34,004 nucleotides of DNA, taken from Pseudomonadota bacterium (GTDB lineage: Bacteria > Pseudomonadota > Gammaproteobacteria > Burkholderiales > Gallionellaceae). Position numbers and translations under genes: made by a program. The notes beneath the pieces were generated by a model, which worked only from the letters and a program-made list of their open reading frames with translations, did not search any database and had not been told where the DNA came from. Below are positions 1-9,695 of this stretch, piece by piece (the first letter of the stretch is position 1; each line of letters starts with the position of its first letter). Location of the stretch: contig JAJZSA010000021.1 in NCBI GenBank assembly GCA_021822115.1, positions 1 through 34,004 on the forward strand, written 5' to 3'.

Positions 1-182
1 GGCACCGCCACGATACCGAGGAAGAAGCAGGTCACGAATAGCGCCAGCGGCCACACCCACCAGGCCACCGCATCCTGCCCTACCGCTTCCACCGCCCCTG
101 CGGTCAGCGCGAAACAGGACAGGGCGACAAAACCCAGCACCGCAAAATCGAACTTGCCGATAGATCTGAAGAGGGCGGGCAT
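1..182 (-). CDS. Membrane protein downstream of soeC, truncated by the window edge
   Basis: Only the first 60 codons are visible, starting with ATG two bases after the soeC stop, so it is almost certainly co-transcribed and translationally linked with soeABC. The N-terminus (MPALFRSIGKFDF) is followed by two hydrophobic stretches, at about residues 13-30 and 40-60, separated by a short acidic loop, so this is an integral membrane protein. I do not recognise the family from this fragment. Position at the end of a sulfite dehydrogenase operon would fit a sulfite/sulfate transporter or an assembly or anchor accessory, but that is inference from context. Confidence 0.6.
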   Translation of the reverse strand, partial: MPALFRSIGKFDFAVLGFVALSCFALTAGAVEAVGQDAVAWWVWPLALFVTCFFLGIVAV

Positions 183-184
183 GA

Positions 185-1156
185 TTAACCTATGGTCTGG
201 TAATAGAGATTCTGCGGATGGTTGGCCTGCGCGAAGAAGAACCAGCGCTCGGCCAGCAGGCCGAGGTATTGCAATACGAACGCCAGGCCGAGCCAGGCCG
301 GCGAGAACAGGCCCAGCGTGAGGAAGAGCAACGGCAGTGCAAAGCCGAACAGCAGGAAGGCCGGCTTGATGGTGCGCAGGAAACGGTCGCTCTTGCCGTG
401 GAAAAACTCACGCGTATTGAACGTCCCGCCCATCGCACCCATGGAACGCTGGGTGATCTGCGGATGCTTGACGCCGATGGCGGTCTGGATGGTCGAGGTC
501 GGTTTCAGGCGCGCATTGCGGATCAAGGAAGCGACACGACCGATCAGCGCCAGCACGGTGATGATGATGGCCCAGCCGGCGAAGAAGTCGGCCTGATCCG
601 GTGCGGCCGACGCCGCATAGAACGCCGCCAGCACGAAGCCGGAGGAACCGCCCATCAGGATGTAGTTGACCACGGTCAGCGGCGAGTGCCATTCCTTGAG
701 GAAGCGCAGGCAGGCGTAGATCATCGCGGTAGACACGAACAAGGCGAACGCCAGCAGCGTGCCCACCACGCCCAGCAACAGCGACAGGTCGACCACTTGC
801 CCGCCGGGCAAGGTCACGATCTCGGGACGGATGCCGAACAGGTGCGACACGCCGAACAGGAAAGCCACGCCCATGAAGGCAGGCAACACGATCACTTCGC
901 GCGACAGCCAGGAGGTGCGCCATTGCGTGGCGGCACGCCAGGCGCGCTCGGGACGACCGAGGTGGAAGAACGACGCAAACAATCCTGCTCCCAGCAACAG
1001 CAACACGATCAGCGTGCCGTAACCGTAGAAGTTGTCCGACTGCATCGGCAGCAGACCGAACAGCGCATACGACTGATGGGTGAACAGGGCAAGGAACAGC
1101 CCCTGCCCGGCGCCGATCAAGGTGGTCAAAAAGATCACAGAGAATGCTGGTTTCAT
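185..1156 (-). CDS. soeC: Sulfite dehydrogenase membrane anchor SoeC (DmsC/NrfD-like)
   Basis: A 323-residue polytopic protein of the DmsC anchor family, with about eight hydrophobic segments and short charged loops (for example the HLGRPERAWRA stretch near residues 66-76, typical of DmsC-type anchors). In the SoeABC complex it holds the catalytic and iron-sulfur subunits on the cytoplasmic face of the inner membrane and passes the electrons from sulfite to quinone. It lies 22 bp after soeB in the order soeA-soeB-soeC. The assignment to SoeC rather than DmsC or PsrC rests on the partner SoeA lacking a Tat signal and on the divergent sat-apr operon. The family call is firm; the substrate is inferred from context. 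Confidence 0.85.
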   Translation of the reverse strand: MKPAFSVIFLTTLIGAGQGLFLALFTHQSYALFGLLPMQSDNFYGYGTLIVLLLLGAGLFASFFHLGRPERAWRAATQWRTSWLSREVIVLPAFMGVAFLFGVSHLFGIRPEIVTLPGGQVVDLSLLLGVVGTLLAFALFVSTAMIYACLRFLKEWHSPLTVVNYILMGGSSGFVLAAFYAASAAPDQADFFAGWAIIITVLALIGRVASLIRNARLKPTSTIQTAIGVKHPQITQRSMGAMGGTFNTREFFHGKSDRFLRTIKPAFLLFGFALPLLFLTLGLFSPAWLGLAFVLQYLGLLAERWFFFAQANHPQNLYYQTIG

Positions 1157-1178
1157 AATGTCTCGCGTTTCGTTCAGG

Positions 1179-1910
1179 TTACCAGGCCGAGGCGTCGTCC
1201 ATCGTCGACTGATCCTTGTCGGGCATCGGCAACTGATGGTCGAGTTTGAGCGGATTGTCGGCGCGCTCCAGCTCGTCGGCGTGGATCTTCATCTTGATCT
1301 TGCGACGCGGCAGGTAATGGTTGGACGGATGCGTGCCCCACTCCGGCATCAGTGCGTAGCCGCCCTCCTCGCGGATCGCCACGGACACTTCCGATTCCGG
1401 ATCGTGGATGTCGCCGAACAGACGTGCGCTGGTCGGACAGGCCTTCACGCACGACGGCTTGCGATCCGCTTCCGGCATCGACATGTCGTAGATGCGGTCC
1501 ACGCACAAGGTGCACTTCTTCATCACCTTCTGCTGCTCGTCGAACTCGCGCACGCCGTACGGACAGGCCCAGGAGCAGTACTTGCAACCGATGCACTTGT
1601 CGTAGTCCACCAGCACGATGCCGTCTTCCTTGCGCTTGTACGATGCGCCGGTCGGACACACCGGCACGCAGGCCGGGTCTTCGCAATGCAGACAGGATTT
1701 GGGGAAGTGCATCGTCTCGCTATTCGGGAACTTGCCCATCTCGTAAGTCTGCACACGATTGAAGAAGGTCCCGGTCGGGTTCGCACCGTAGGGGTTCTGA
1801 TCCACCAGCGGACCGGCAGAACCGGAGGTGTTCCATTCCTTGCAACTGGTCACGCAGGCGCTACAGCCGACGCACACGTTCAGGTCGATGACAAGTGCGA
1901 GTTGCGTCAT
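1179..1910 (-). CDS. soeB: Sulfite dehydrogenase iron-sulfur subunit SoeB
   Basis: A 243-residue ferredoxin-like subunit that relays electrons from the molybdenum subunit to the membrane anchor. Four cysteine groups typical of four [4Fe-4S] clusters are visible. The first is C13-x2-C16-x2-C19-x3-C23. Others lie around CLHCEDPACVPVCP, CIGCKYCSWACP and CTLC...CVKACP. This matches the DmsB/PsrB/SoeB family in layout and length. Its start codon overlaps the soeA stop by 4 bp (ATGA), implying translational coupling. No export signal is present, consistent with a cytoplasmic complex. Confidence 0.88.
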   Translation of the reverse strand: MTQLALVIDLNVCVGCSACVTSCKEWNTSGSAGPLVDQNPYGANPTGTFFNRVQTYEMGKFPNSETMHFPKSCLHCEDPACVPVCPTGASYKRKEDGIVLVDYDKCIGCKYCSWACPYGVREFDEQQKVMKKCTLCVDRIYDMSMPEADRKPSCVKACPTSARLFGDIHDPESEVSVAIREEGGYALMPEWGTHPSNHYLPRRKIKMKIHADELERADNPLKLDHQLPMPDKDQSTMDDASAW

Positions 1911-4822
1911 TGCGCACCGCCTTTCTTCTTGCGGCCACCGAAATAAGCCAGCCAGCTCGGTGCTTGTTTCATACCGGGATACCTCTTCATGGGTGGGAAC
2001 TGCGGCGAGGTGTGTTGCGGCTCGGCCTCTTCCGCCTTGTAGATGCGCACGCGCACGTCATACCACGCGGCCTGGCCGGTGATCGGGTCAGAGTTGGAGA
2101 AGCGCGAACCGTCGGCCTGCTTCGGCAACTCTTCCGAGATCAGGTGGTTGAGCAGGAAGCCCTGCTGGGATTCGTTCGCATCCGGCGTCAGGTTCCACGC
2201 ACCGGCTGCCTTGCCGATGGCGTTCCAGGTCCACACCGTGCCCGGCTCCACCGCTTCGCTGTAGCGCGCCATGCAGCGCACCTTGCCCCACTGCGATTCG
2301 CACCAGATCCAGTCGCCATCGGCGATGCCGGCATTCTGGGCGGTCAGCGAATTGACGTACAGATAGTTGTGCGCGTGGATCTGGCGCAACCAGGCGTTCT
2401 GCGAATCCCACGAGTGGTACATCGCCATCGGGCGTTGCGTCACCGCAGACAGCGGATACTTGTGCTTGTCGCTGGCCTGCGTCTCCAGCGGCTCGTAGTA
2501 GAACGGCAGCGGATCGAAGAAGGTCTCCACGCGCTTGGCCAGATGCTTCGGCGGCTGGCGCGTGATGCCCTTGCCTTGCGCGGCCAGGCGGAACTTCTGC
2601 AACACCTCGGAATACAGGTGGATGAGGATGGGCTCGGAATAGCGCGTGATGCCATTGCGCTTCGACCATTCCAGATAGCCCTGATTCCAGTTGCGCATGA
2701 ACTGGTAGGAGCGCGGCAACACTTCGTGGTGCACGCAGTCGTTCTTGGCATACATCTCCCACTGGTTCGGGTTCGGCTCGCCCTTCATGCTCTTCTCACC
2801 GCCCTTGCCGCGCCAGCCGGACAGGAAGCCGATGCCGGAACCCGGCGCGGTCTCCCAGTTGACGATGAAATCCGGATAGTCGCGGTACTTGCGCGCGCCG
2901 TCCGCCGTCACGAAGGCCGGCAGCTTCAGGCGCGTGCCCAGTTCGATCAGCACTTCCTGGAAAGGCCTGCACTCGCCGGTGCGCGGCATCACCGGGATGC
3001 GCACCGAATCCACCGGGCCGTCGAACTCTGAGATCGGACGGTCCAGCATGGACATCACGTCGTGGCGTTCCAGATAGGTGGTGTCCGGCAGGATCAGGTC
3101 GGCGAACGCCGTGGTCTCGGAATGGAAGGCGTCGCACACTACGATGTTGGGGATCTTGTACTCGCCGTTCTCGTCCTTGTCGGTGAGCATCTTGCGTACT
3201 TCGCCGGTATTCATGGTGGAGTTCCACGCCATGTTGGCCATGAACAGCAGCAGCGTGTCGATCTTGTACGGATCGCCGCGCCAGGCGTTGGTGATCACGT
3301 TGTGCATCAGGCCGTGCGCGGACAGCGGATATTCCCAGGAGAAGCCCTTGTCCAGACGCACCGGATTGCCATCCTTGTCCACGAACAGATCGTCCGGGTC
3401 GGCCGGCCAGCCGAGCGGCATGCCGTCCAGCGGCGTGTTCGGCTGCACCGCGCGCGGGTCGTTCGGCGTGCGTGCGCACGGCGGGATGGGACGCGGGAAC
3501 GGCGGCTTGTGACGGAAACCGCCGGGACGGTCGATGGTGCCCAGCAGCGTCATCAAAATCGACAGCGCGCGGATGGTCTGGAAACCGTTGGAGTGCGCGG
3601 CCAGACCGCGCATGGCGTGGAAGGACACCGGATTGCCGGTGACCGTCTCATGCTCCTTGCCCCAGCTGTCGGTCCAGGCGATGGGCAGTTCGATCTTCTG
3701 GTCGCGCGCGGTGATGCCCATCTCGTGCGCCAGACGGCGGATGGTGTCGGCCGGGATGCCGGTCACGCCTTCCGCCCATTCCGGCGTGTATTCGGCGACT
3801 CGATCCTTCAGCAACTGGAACGCGGGCTTCACCGGCGTCCCGTCGGAGAGCTTGAATTCGCCGCGCAGGAAAGGATCGGCCCCTTCGGTATGCGTCACCA
3901 CCGGCTTGTTGGTGTTGCGGTCCCACCACAGTTTGTTCTGCGGGTCGTAGCAGCCCTCTTCTTCCGGCACTTCGGTGCGCACGAACATGCCGAACTCGTC
4001 ATGCGCCGCATCCAGATTCACCAGTTGACCGGAGTTGGTGTAGCGCACCAGGAACTCGCGGTCGTACAGACCCAGCTCGATCAGTTCGCGGATGATGGCG
4101 AGGAACAGCGCGCCATCGGTACCGGGACGGATGGGCACCCATTCGTCGGCGATGGCCGCATAACCGGTGCGCACCGGGTTGATGGAGATGAACCGACCGC
4201 CCTCGCGCTTGAACTTGGCCAGCGCCACCTTCATCGGATTGGAGTGATGGTCCTCCGCCGTGCCGATCATGATGAACAGTTTGGAGCGCTCCAGGTCGGG
4301 GCCGCCAAATTCCCAGAACGAACCGCCGATGGTGTAGATCATGCCCGCAGCCATGTTCACCGAGCAGAAGCCGCCGTGCGCCGCATAGTTGGGCGTACCG
4401 AACTGGCGCGCGAACATGCCGGTCAGCGCCTGCATCTGGTCGCGGCCGGTGAACAGCGCGAATTTTTTGGGATCGGTCGCGCGCAATTTGCCCAAGCGCT
4501 CGGTCAGGATATCGAACGTCTCTTCCCAGCTGATCTCCTCGAACTCGCCCGCGCCGCGCTCGCTACCCGGCTTGCGGCGCAGCGGCTTGGTCAGACGCGC
4601 CGGCGAGTACTGTTTCATGATGCCGGATGACCCCTTGGCGCAGATCACCCCGCCGTTCAGCGGATGGTCCGGGTTGCCGTCGATGTAGCGCACCTCGCCG
4701 TTGCGCAGATGCACGCGGATGCCGCAACGACAAGCGCACATATAGCAGGTGGTCTTCTTGATCTCGGTCGTGGCGCCAGCAACCGGCGGCGCCAATGGGT
4801 CGTGCAGTGGTGTCGATGACAT
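1907..4822 (-). CDS. soeA: Sulfite dehydrogenase molybdopterin subunit SoeA
   Basis: A 971-residue molybdopterin oxidoreductase of the DMSO reductase superfamily, catalysing direct oxidation of sulfite to sulfate in the cytoplasm. The N-terminus carries the [4Fe-4S] motif C26-x2-C29-x3-C33-x27-C61. Molybdopterin-binding stretches (for example [12 protein letters not shown] and [12 protein letters not shown]) and a C-terminal dinucleotide-binding domain follow. There is no twin-arginine signal, which separates SoeA from periplasmic relatives such as PsrA or DmsA. Length is normal for SoeA. The ATG at 4822 was chosen because the family N-terminal Cys motif follows within 30 residues; the ribosome site before it is weak. 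It is first in the soeABC operon and divergent from sat. Confidence 0.87.
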   Translation of the reverse strand: MSSTPLHDPLAPPVAGATTEIKKTTCYMCACRCGIRVHLRNGEVRYIDGNPDHPLNGGVICAKGSSGIMKQYSPARLTKPLRRKPGSERGAGEFEEISWEETFDILTERLGKLRATDPKKFALFTGRDQMQALTGMFARQFGTPNYAAHGGFCSVNMAAGMIYTIGGSFWEFGGPDLERSKLFIMIGTAEDHHSNPMKVALAKFKREGGRFISINPVRTGYAAIADEWVPIRPGTDGALFLAIIRELIELGLYDREFLVRYTNSGQLVNLDAAHDEFGMFVRTEVPEEEGCYDPQNKLWWDRNTNKPVVTHTEGADPFLRGEFKLSDGTPVKPAFQLLKDRVAEYTPEWAEGVTGIPADTIRRLAHEMGITARDQKIELPIAWTDSWGKEHETVTGNPVSFHAMRGLAAHSNGFQTIRALSILMTLLGTIDRPGGFRHKPPFPRPIPPCARTPNDPRAVQPNTPLDGMPLGWPADPDDLFVDKDGNPVRLDKGFSWEYPLSAHGLMHNVITNAWRGDPYKIDTLLLFMANMAWNSTMNTGEVRKMLTDKDENGEYKIPNIVVCDAFHSETTAFADLILPDTTYLERHDVMSMLDRPISEFDGPVDSVRIPVMPRTGECRPFQEVLIELGTRLKLPAFVTADGARKYRDYPDFIVNWETAPGSGIGFLSGWRGKGGEKSMKGEPNPNQWEMYAKNDCVHHEVLPRSYQFMRNWNQGYLEWSKRNGITRYSEPILIHLYSEVLQKFRLAAQGKGITRQPPKHLAKRVETFFDPLPFYYEPLETQASDKHKYPLSAVTQRPMAMYHSWDSQNAWLRQIHAHNYLYVNSLTAQNAGIADGDWIWCESQWGKVRCMARYSEAVEPGTVWTWNAIGKAAGAWNLTPDANESQQGFLLNHLISEELPKQADGSRFSNSDPITGQAAWYDVRVRIYKAEEAEPQHTSPQFPPMKRYPGMKQAPSWLAYFGGRKKKGGAQ

Positions 4823-5106
4823 GGGCGAAATCTTGTATTGGGTTGTCGTTACCGGAGCGCGCCACTTTATGTTTTTTGCGTGTGCCGCTGCCCTACGGAA
4901 TTGCTCAATCTTTCTGGTGGCGAAGTATGCGTATCCCGTGCCAGTGCTGCCATAGCCGTGATGAGGGGGAACGGCATAACCCCTATGGGGGGTGTAACCC
5001 TCAACCCATGAGGGGTATCGCCTCGACTATCGTGTTCCTCTACTGTGCGCACCTGAAAATTCGACGTTGCTCCATCCGTAGCTCAACCCAGGATCAGGGA
5101 GGCTTT
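4823..5106. promoter_or_regulatory. Shared divergent intergenic region, soeABC / sat-aprMBA
   Basis: These 284 bp separate two divergent sulfite-oxidation operons and must hold both promoters. The central part has two similar interrupted palindromes, ACCCC-TAT-GGGGGGT (4979-4993) and ACCC-ATGA-GGGGT (5004-5016), with another G-run at 4965-4969 that could pair with the C-run at 4980-4983. They could be operators for a shared regulator. The sat start is preceded by a strong AGGGAGG ribosome site at about 5096-5102. I could not assign -10/-35 boxes with confidence. Confidence 0.5.
4979..5016. repeat. Pair of ACCC...GGGT inverted motifs, possible operator
   Basis: Two tandem copies of a C-run/G-run interrupted palindrome about 25 bp apart (start to start), midway between divergent operons. 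The placement suggests a transcription-factor site controlling both sides. No regulator is identified in the window. Confidence 0.35.
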
Positions 5107-6279
5107 ATGGCATTGGTAAACCCGCATGGCGGGAGCGATCTGAGACCGCTGCTACTCGCAGGTGAGGATCTGGTCGCTGAGTTGAATCGGGCACGCAGCT
5201 ACCGCAAGGTAACGGTGAGCTCTCGCGAAAAAGGCGATCTCATCATGCTCGGCATCGGCGGCTTCACGCCGCTCGAAGGCTTCATGAGCTACGCCGACTG
5301 GCAAGGCGTGTGCGACGGCATGATGCTCGCCAACGGCCTGTTCTGGCCCATCCCCATCACCCTCTCCACCGACAGGCCCACCGCAGACAGCATCCCCACC
5401 GGCAGCGACATCGCGCTGGTCGATCCCGATGACGGCAGCCTGCTCGCCACCATGCGGGTGACCGAGAAATACACCATAGACAAAGCCCACGAATGCGCCA
5501 CCGTGTTCGGCACCACCGACCTCGAACACCCCGGCGTGAAGATGGTGATGGAACAGGGTGAGGTGAATCTGGCCGGTCCGGTGAAAGTGTTGTCGCAAGG
5601 CGGCTTCCCGCAGAAATACGGCGCACTGTTCATGACCCCGCAAGAGACGCGCACCCTGTTCACCGAGATGGGCTGGAGCAAGGTCGCCGCATTCCAGACA
5701 CGCAACCCCATGCACCGCTCGCACGAGTATCTGGCCAAGATCGCCATCGAGGTATGCGACGGCGTGATGATCCATTCCCTGCTCGGCAACCTGAAGCCGG
5801 GCGACATCCCGGCCGAGGTACGCACCCAGGCCATCGCCACGCTGACCAAGAACTACTTCGTCGGCAAGACCGTGGTGCAAGCCGGCTATCCGCTGGACAT
5901 GCGCTATGCCGGGCCGCGCGAGGCACTGCTGCATGCGCTGTTCCGCCAGAACTACGGCTGCTCGCACCTCATCGTCGGGCGTGACCATGCCGGGGTCGGC
6001 AAATACTACGGCCCCTTCGACGCGCACCATATCTTCGACAAGATCCCCAAGAACGCCCTGGAGACCCAGGCGCTGAAGATCGACGTCTCGTTCTGGTGCT
6101 ACAAGTGCGGCGGCATGGCCTCGGCCCGCACCTGTCCGCATTCCGATGCCGACCGCCTGCAAGTGTCCGGCACCCAGTTGCGCAAGATGCTTTCCGAGGG
6201 CGAAGCAGTGCCCGCCGAGTTCAGCCGTCCCGAGGTACTGGAAGTCCTGCGCAAGTATTACGCGAGCTTGAATGGCTGA
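5107..6279 (+). CDS. sat: Dissimilatory ATP sulfurylase
   Basis: ATP sulfurylase, 390 residues. In sulfur oxidisers it converts APS and pyrophosphate to sulfate and ATP, conserving energy from the APS reductase step. The active-site motif [10 protein letters not shown] lies at residues 197-206, and GRDHAGVG marks the second nucleotide-binding loop. A C-terminal Cys pair plus CPH (CYKCGG...TCPH) is the zinc site seen in the homo-oligomeric Sat type. The frame is open further upstream, but ATG 5107 has a strong ribosome site 5 bp before it and gives the standard N-terminus (MALVNPHGG). It is first of the sat-aprM-aprB-aprA operon. Confidence 0.95.
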   Translation: MALVNPHGGSDLRPLLLAGEDLVAELNRARSYRKVTVSSREKGDLIMLGIGGFTPLEGFMSYADWQGVCDGMMLANGLFWPIPITLSTDRPTADSIPTGSDIALVDPDDGSLLATMRVTEKYTIDKAHECATVFGTTDLEHPGVKMVMEQGEVNLAGPVKVLSQGGFPQKYGALFMTPQETRTLFTEMGWSKVAAFQTRNPMHRSHEYLAKIAIEVCDGVMIHSLLGNLKPGDIPAEVRTQAIATLTKNYFVGKTVVQAGYPLDMRYAGPREALLHALFRQNYGCSHLIVGRDHAGVGKYYGPFDAHHIFDKIPKNALETQALKIDVSFWCYKCGGMASARTCPHSDADRLQVSGTQLRKMLSEGEAVPAEFSRPEVLEVLRKYYASLNG

Positions 6280-6331
6280 CGCATCACCGATCGACCGCTT
6301 TTCCGACTAAATATTCTTGAAGGAGGACCTG

Positions 6332-7156
6332 ATGTTCACGAGCAACCCATTTGCCACGCTTCCAGACCTCATCACCCCCGCCATGATGCAAGGCTACATC
6401 GTGCTCATGGTCCTGCTGGTCATGGGCGGGACGATACTCGACATGCTGCACAAGAAGAGCGCGAAGTACTTCTTCGAGAACGCGAAGAAGGCGCAGAAGA
6501 GCGCCAAACGCGAAGTGAGCGGCGGCGATAAGGTCGCCATGGCCGTTGGCGTGCTGACCAACGAAGTGCTGACCGCCGGCGAATTCAGCAACCCGCAACG
6601 CCGCATCTCGCACCTGCTGATGATGTACGGCTTCATGCTGTTCGTGGTGACCACCGCCATCATGATCTTCTCGCCGGACACCACCTCCACCCTGGTGCCG
6701 CAACTGTGGCACCTCGGCGCGTTGATGCTGGCTGTCGGCGCCTGGTGGTTCTGGCTCTTCATCCGCGTCGATGTCTCGGCAGAAGGCCTGCCCCGCTTCC
6801 GCTTCGAGCGCGCCGACCTGTTCATCCTGTCGCTGATCGCCACGTCGACCTTCGCCCTGCTCTGGTCATACAGCGGCGGCGGTCTCAACCTGCTGTTCGT
6901 CCTGTTCATCCTGTCCAGCACCATGCTGTTCGGCGGTGTGTACTGGTCCAAGTTCGCGCACATGTTCTTCAAGCCGGCGGCAGCGTTCCAGAAGCGCGTC
7001 ATCATGGCCGACGGCGGGCGCGAGAACCTGCCGCCCGACTACGACCTGACCGATCCCGAAGTGCATCGCAAATTCCCCGACGTCCCCATGTACATGGGCA
7101 AGAACCCGCCCAACATGGGACTGTGCATCAAGGCAGAACGCGCCAAGCATTACTGA
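6332..7156 (+). CDS. aprM: Putative APS reductase membrane anchor AprM
   Basis: A 274-residue membrane protein with about five hydrophobic helices (approximately residues 18-37, 95-115, 123-144, 163-182 and 184-205) and a soluble C-terminal tail ending in GLCIKAERAKHY. In Allochromatium and several betaproteobacterial sulfur oxidisers a protein of this kind, AprM, is encoded directly before aprBA and is proposed to link APS reductase to the quinone pool in place of QmoABC. ATG 6332 was chosen over the in-frame TTG at 6317 because AAGGAGGA (6320-6327) sits at proper spacing. It lies 52 bp after sat and 33 bp before aprB. Confidence 0.85.
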   Translation: MFTSNPFATLPDLITPAMMQGYIVLMVLLVMGGTILDMLHKKSAKYFFENAKKAQKSAKREVSGGDKVAMAVGVLTNEVLTAGEFSNPQRRISHLLMMYGFMLFVVTTAIMIFSPDTTSTLVPQLWHLGALMLAVGAWWFWLFIRVDVSAEGLPRFRFERADLFILSLIATSTFALLWSYSGGGLNLLFVLFILSSTMLFGGVYWSKFAHMFFKPAAAFQKRVIMADGGRENLPPDYDLTDPEVHRKFPDVPMYMGKNPPNMGLCIKAERAKHY

Positions 7157-7189
7157 CACCGACCCGACATCATCCATAAGGAATAGATC

Positions 7190-7672
7190 ATGCCAACCTT
7201 TGTATATATGACACGTTGCGACGGCTGTGGTGAGTGCGTGGACATCTGCCCGTCCGACATCATGCACATCGACAAGAAGCTGCGTCGCGCCTACAACATC
7301 GAACCGAACATGTGCTGGGAGTGCTACTCCTGCGTGAAAGCCTGTCCGCATCAGGCCATCGACGTGCGCGGCTATGCCGACTTCGCCCCGCTGGGCCACT
7401 CGGTGCGCGTGATCCGCGACGAGGAGAAAGGCACCATCGCCTGGCGCATCAAGTTCCGCAACGGCAAGAAGGACATGGAGCTGCTGGCGCCGATCACCAC
7501 CAAGCCTTGGGGTTCCGCCACACCGGATCTGGCTAAGGTGCCCGCGCCCAGCAAGGAGATGCGCGACAGCCAACTGCTATTCAACGAACCCAAATACATC
7601 CGTATGGATGACGGCGGATTGCACACACTGGAATCCAATGGCTTGGAAATCAAGGAAGGAGTGCAGTACTGA
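7190..7672 (+). CDS. aprB: Adenylylsulfate reductase beta subunit
   Basis: AprB, 160 residues, carries two [4Fe-4S] clusters that take electrons from the FAD of AprA. Ligands are visible as C10-x2-C13-x2-C16-x3-C20-P and C42-x2-C45-x2-C48-x3-C52-P. The C-terminal part (from about residue 70) is the tail that in known structures wraps around AprA. Its stop overlaps the aprA ATG by one base (TGATG), indicating coupled translation and fixed subunit ratio. Length and motif spacing are typical. Confidence 0.95.
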   Translation: MPTFVYMTRCDGCGECVDICPSDIMHIDKKLRRAYNIEPNMCWECYSCVKACPHQAIDVRGYADFAPLGHSVRVIRDEEKGTIAWRIKFRNGKKDMELLAPITTKPWGSATPDLAKVPAPSKEMRDSQLLFNEPKYIRMDDGGLHTLESNGLEIKEGVQY

Positions 7673-9567
7673 TGAGCTGCTACAAAACTATCATTGAAGA
7701 CGGTATCGACATCCTGGTGGTCGGTGCGGGCCTGGGCGGAACGGGTGCTGCATTCGAGGCGAGATACTGGGGCCAGAACAAGAAGATCGTCATCGCCGAG
7801 AAGGCCAACATCATGCGCTCCGGCGCGGTGGCACAGGGCCTGTACGCGATCAACTGCTACATGGGCACGCGCTTCGGCGAGAACAACCCGGAAGATCACG
7901 TGCGCTATGCGCGTATCGACCTGATGGGCATGGTGCGCGAAGACCTGCTGTTCGACATGGCGCGCCACGTCGATTCCACCGTGCACAACTTCGAAGAATG
8001 GGGCCTGCCCATCATGCGCAACGAGAAGAAGGGTTCCTTCCTGCGCGAAGGCCGCTGGCAGATCATGATCCACGGCGAGTCCTACAAGCCCATCGTGGCC
8101 GAAGCCGCCAAGAAGTCCGCCGACAAGGTGTTCAACCGCATCTGCGTGACCCACCTGCTGATGGACGAGTCCAAGGAGAACCGCGTCGCCGGTGCCGTGG
8201 GCTTCAACGTGCGTACTGGCAACTACCATGTGTTCAAGTCCAAGACCGTGATCTGCGGCGCCGGCGGCGCTTCCAACATCTTCAAGCCGCGTTCCGTCGG
8301 CGAAGGTGCGGGCCGTGTCTGGTACGCACCGTGGTCTTCCGGTTCCGCCTACGGTCTGATGATCGAAGCCGGTGCCAAGATGACCCAGATGGAGAACCGC
8401 ATCGTGCTGGCCCGCTTCAAGGACGGCTACGGCCCGGTCGGTGCCTACTTCCTGCACCTCAAGACCTACACGCAGAACGCCTACGGTGAAGAGTACGAAT
8501 CCAAGTGGTTCCCGGAACTGCAAAAGATGGTCGGCAAGGAATATCTGGACCCGGAAGTGTCGCACCGCACGCACCGTCCGATCCCGACCTGTTTGCGCAA
8601 CCACGCGATCATCTCCGAGGTGAACGCCGGTCGCGGTCCGATCCATATGGTGACCATGGAAGCGTTCCAGGACCCGCACCTAGAAGAGATCGGCTGGCAC
8701 AACTTCCTCGGCATGACCGTCGGTCAGGCCGTGCTGTGGGCCGCCACCGATGTGGACCCGAAGTACGAGAACCCGGAGCTGACCACTTCCGAGCCGTATG
8801 TGATGGGTTCGCACGCCACCGGTTGCGGCGCCTGGTGTTCCGGTCCGGCAGACGTGTCTCCGCCTGAATACTTCTGGGGCTACAACCGCATGACCACCAT
8901 CGAAGGCCTGTTCGGTGCCGGTGACGCGGTCGGCGGTACGCCGCACGCCTTCTCGTCCGGCTCCTTCACAGAGGGTCGTCTGGCCGCCAAGGCAGCCTGC
9001 AAGTACATCGACGACGGCAAGGCCGCAGGCATCCGTGTCTCTGACGCGCAGATCGAACGTCGCCGCGAGCAGGTCTACAAGCCGCTGGAGACCTATCGCG
9101 TGTTCAGCAACGAAGTGGTGGCCGGCAGCGTCAACCCCAACTTCCTCAACCCGCGTCAGGGCCTGGACCGTTTGCAGAAGCTGATGGACGAATACTGCGG
9201 CGGCTTCGGCGTCAACTACATGACCAATGACAAGCTGCTCAACATCGGTCTGAAGAAGATGGCCATCCTCGGCGAGGACCTGGAGAAGGTCGCGGCGTCC
9301 GATATCCATGAACTGCTGCGCGCATGGGAACTGAAGCATCGCTTCCTCACATCCGAGAGCGTGTTCCACCATACGCTGTTCCGCAAGGAGACCCGTTGGC
9401 CGGGCTACTACTATCGCGGCGACGTGATGAAGCTGGATGACGAGAACTGGCACGTGCTGACCGTGTCCCGCCGCGATCCCAAGACCGGCGAGTACACCAT
9501 GGAGAAAGCACCGCTCTACCACCTGGTGGGCGATGTGGAGAAGAAGCCTGCCGAAGAGCATCACTAG
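7672..9567 (+). CDS. aprA: Adenylylsulfate reductase alpha subunit
   Basis: AprA, 631 residues, is the FAD-containing catalytic subunit. In the oxidative direction it combines sulfite with AMP to give APS. The dinucleotide-binding motif GAGLGGTGAAFEA is near residue 20. Family stretches include ENRIVLARFKDGYGPVGAYF, the HRTHRPIPTCLRNHA segment and the glycine/histidine-rich GAGDAVGGTPHAFSSGS FAD loop. Length is normal for a dissimilatory AprA. It is last of the sat-aprMBA operon and is followed 18 bp later by a strong hairpin terminator. Confidence 0.96.
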   Translation: MSCYKTIIEDGIDILVVGAGLGGTGAAFEARYWGQNKKIVIAEKANIMRSGAVAQGLYAINCYMGTRFGENNPEDHVRYARIDLMGMVREDLLFDMARHVDSTVHNFEEWGLPIMRNEKKGSFLREGRWQIMIHGESYKPIVAEAAKKSADKVFNRICVTHLLMDESKENRVAGAVGFNVRTGNYHVFKSKTVICGAGGASNIFKPRSVGEGAGRVWYAPWSSGSAYGLMIEAGAKMTQMENRIVLARFKDGYGPVGAYFLHLKTYTQNAYGEEYESKWFPELQKMVGKEYLDPEVSHRTHRPIPTCLRNHAIISEVNAGRGPIHMVTMEAFQDPHLEEIGWHNFLGMTVGQAVLWAATDVDPKYENPELTTSEPYVMGSHATGCGAWCSGPADVSPPEYFWGYNRMTTIEGLFGAGDAVGGTPHAFSSGSFTEGRLAAKAACKYIDDGKAAGIRVSDAQIERRREQVYKPLETYRVFSNEVVAGSVNPNFLNPRQGLDRLQKLMDEYCGGFGVNYMTNDKLLNIGLKKMAILGEDLEKVAASDIHELLRAWELKHRFLTSESVFHHTLFRKETRWPGYYYRGDVMKLDDENWHVLTVSRRDPKTGEYTMEKAPLYHLVGDVEKKPAEEHH

Positions 9568-9585
9568 CAGGTCGCAGTGCAACGT

Positions 9586-9621
9586 AACGAGAGGGCCGGC
9601 ATGCATGTTGGCCCTCTTGTT
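9586..9621 (+). terminator. Rho-independent terminator after aprA
   Basis: A 12-bp stem, AACGAGAGGGCC (9586-9597) pairing with GGCCCTCTTGTT (9610-9621) with one mismatch, closes a 12-base loop. The distal arm is T-rich. Its position directly after aprA marks the end of the sat-apr transcript, although partial read-through into the next genes is possible. Confidence 0.7.
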
Positions 9622-9695
9622 ATCCGCTCCGAGAATGCGGGGCTTCATTCCCGCAAAAGTTATAAGCTTCAGGTTTTGTTTACGGAGTTGGATGG

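Noticed and set aside
218..1249. Open frame of 343 codons on the plus strand opposite soeC
   Set aside because: Gln/Arg/His/Glu-rich shadow of a membrane-protein gene; no similarity.
3062..4630. Open frame of 522 codons on the plus strand opposite soeA
   Set aside because: Mirror of the SoeA coding frame in GC-rich DNA; no domain or ribosome site.
4928..4943. Possible sigma-54 promoter for soeA (minus strand TGGCACG-N4-ACGCA)
   Set aside because: The GG and GC dinucleotides have the right spacing, but the TT of the -12 box is missing and no enhancer-binding regulator is visible. Not strong enough to call.
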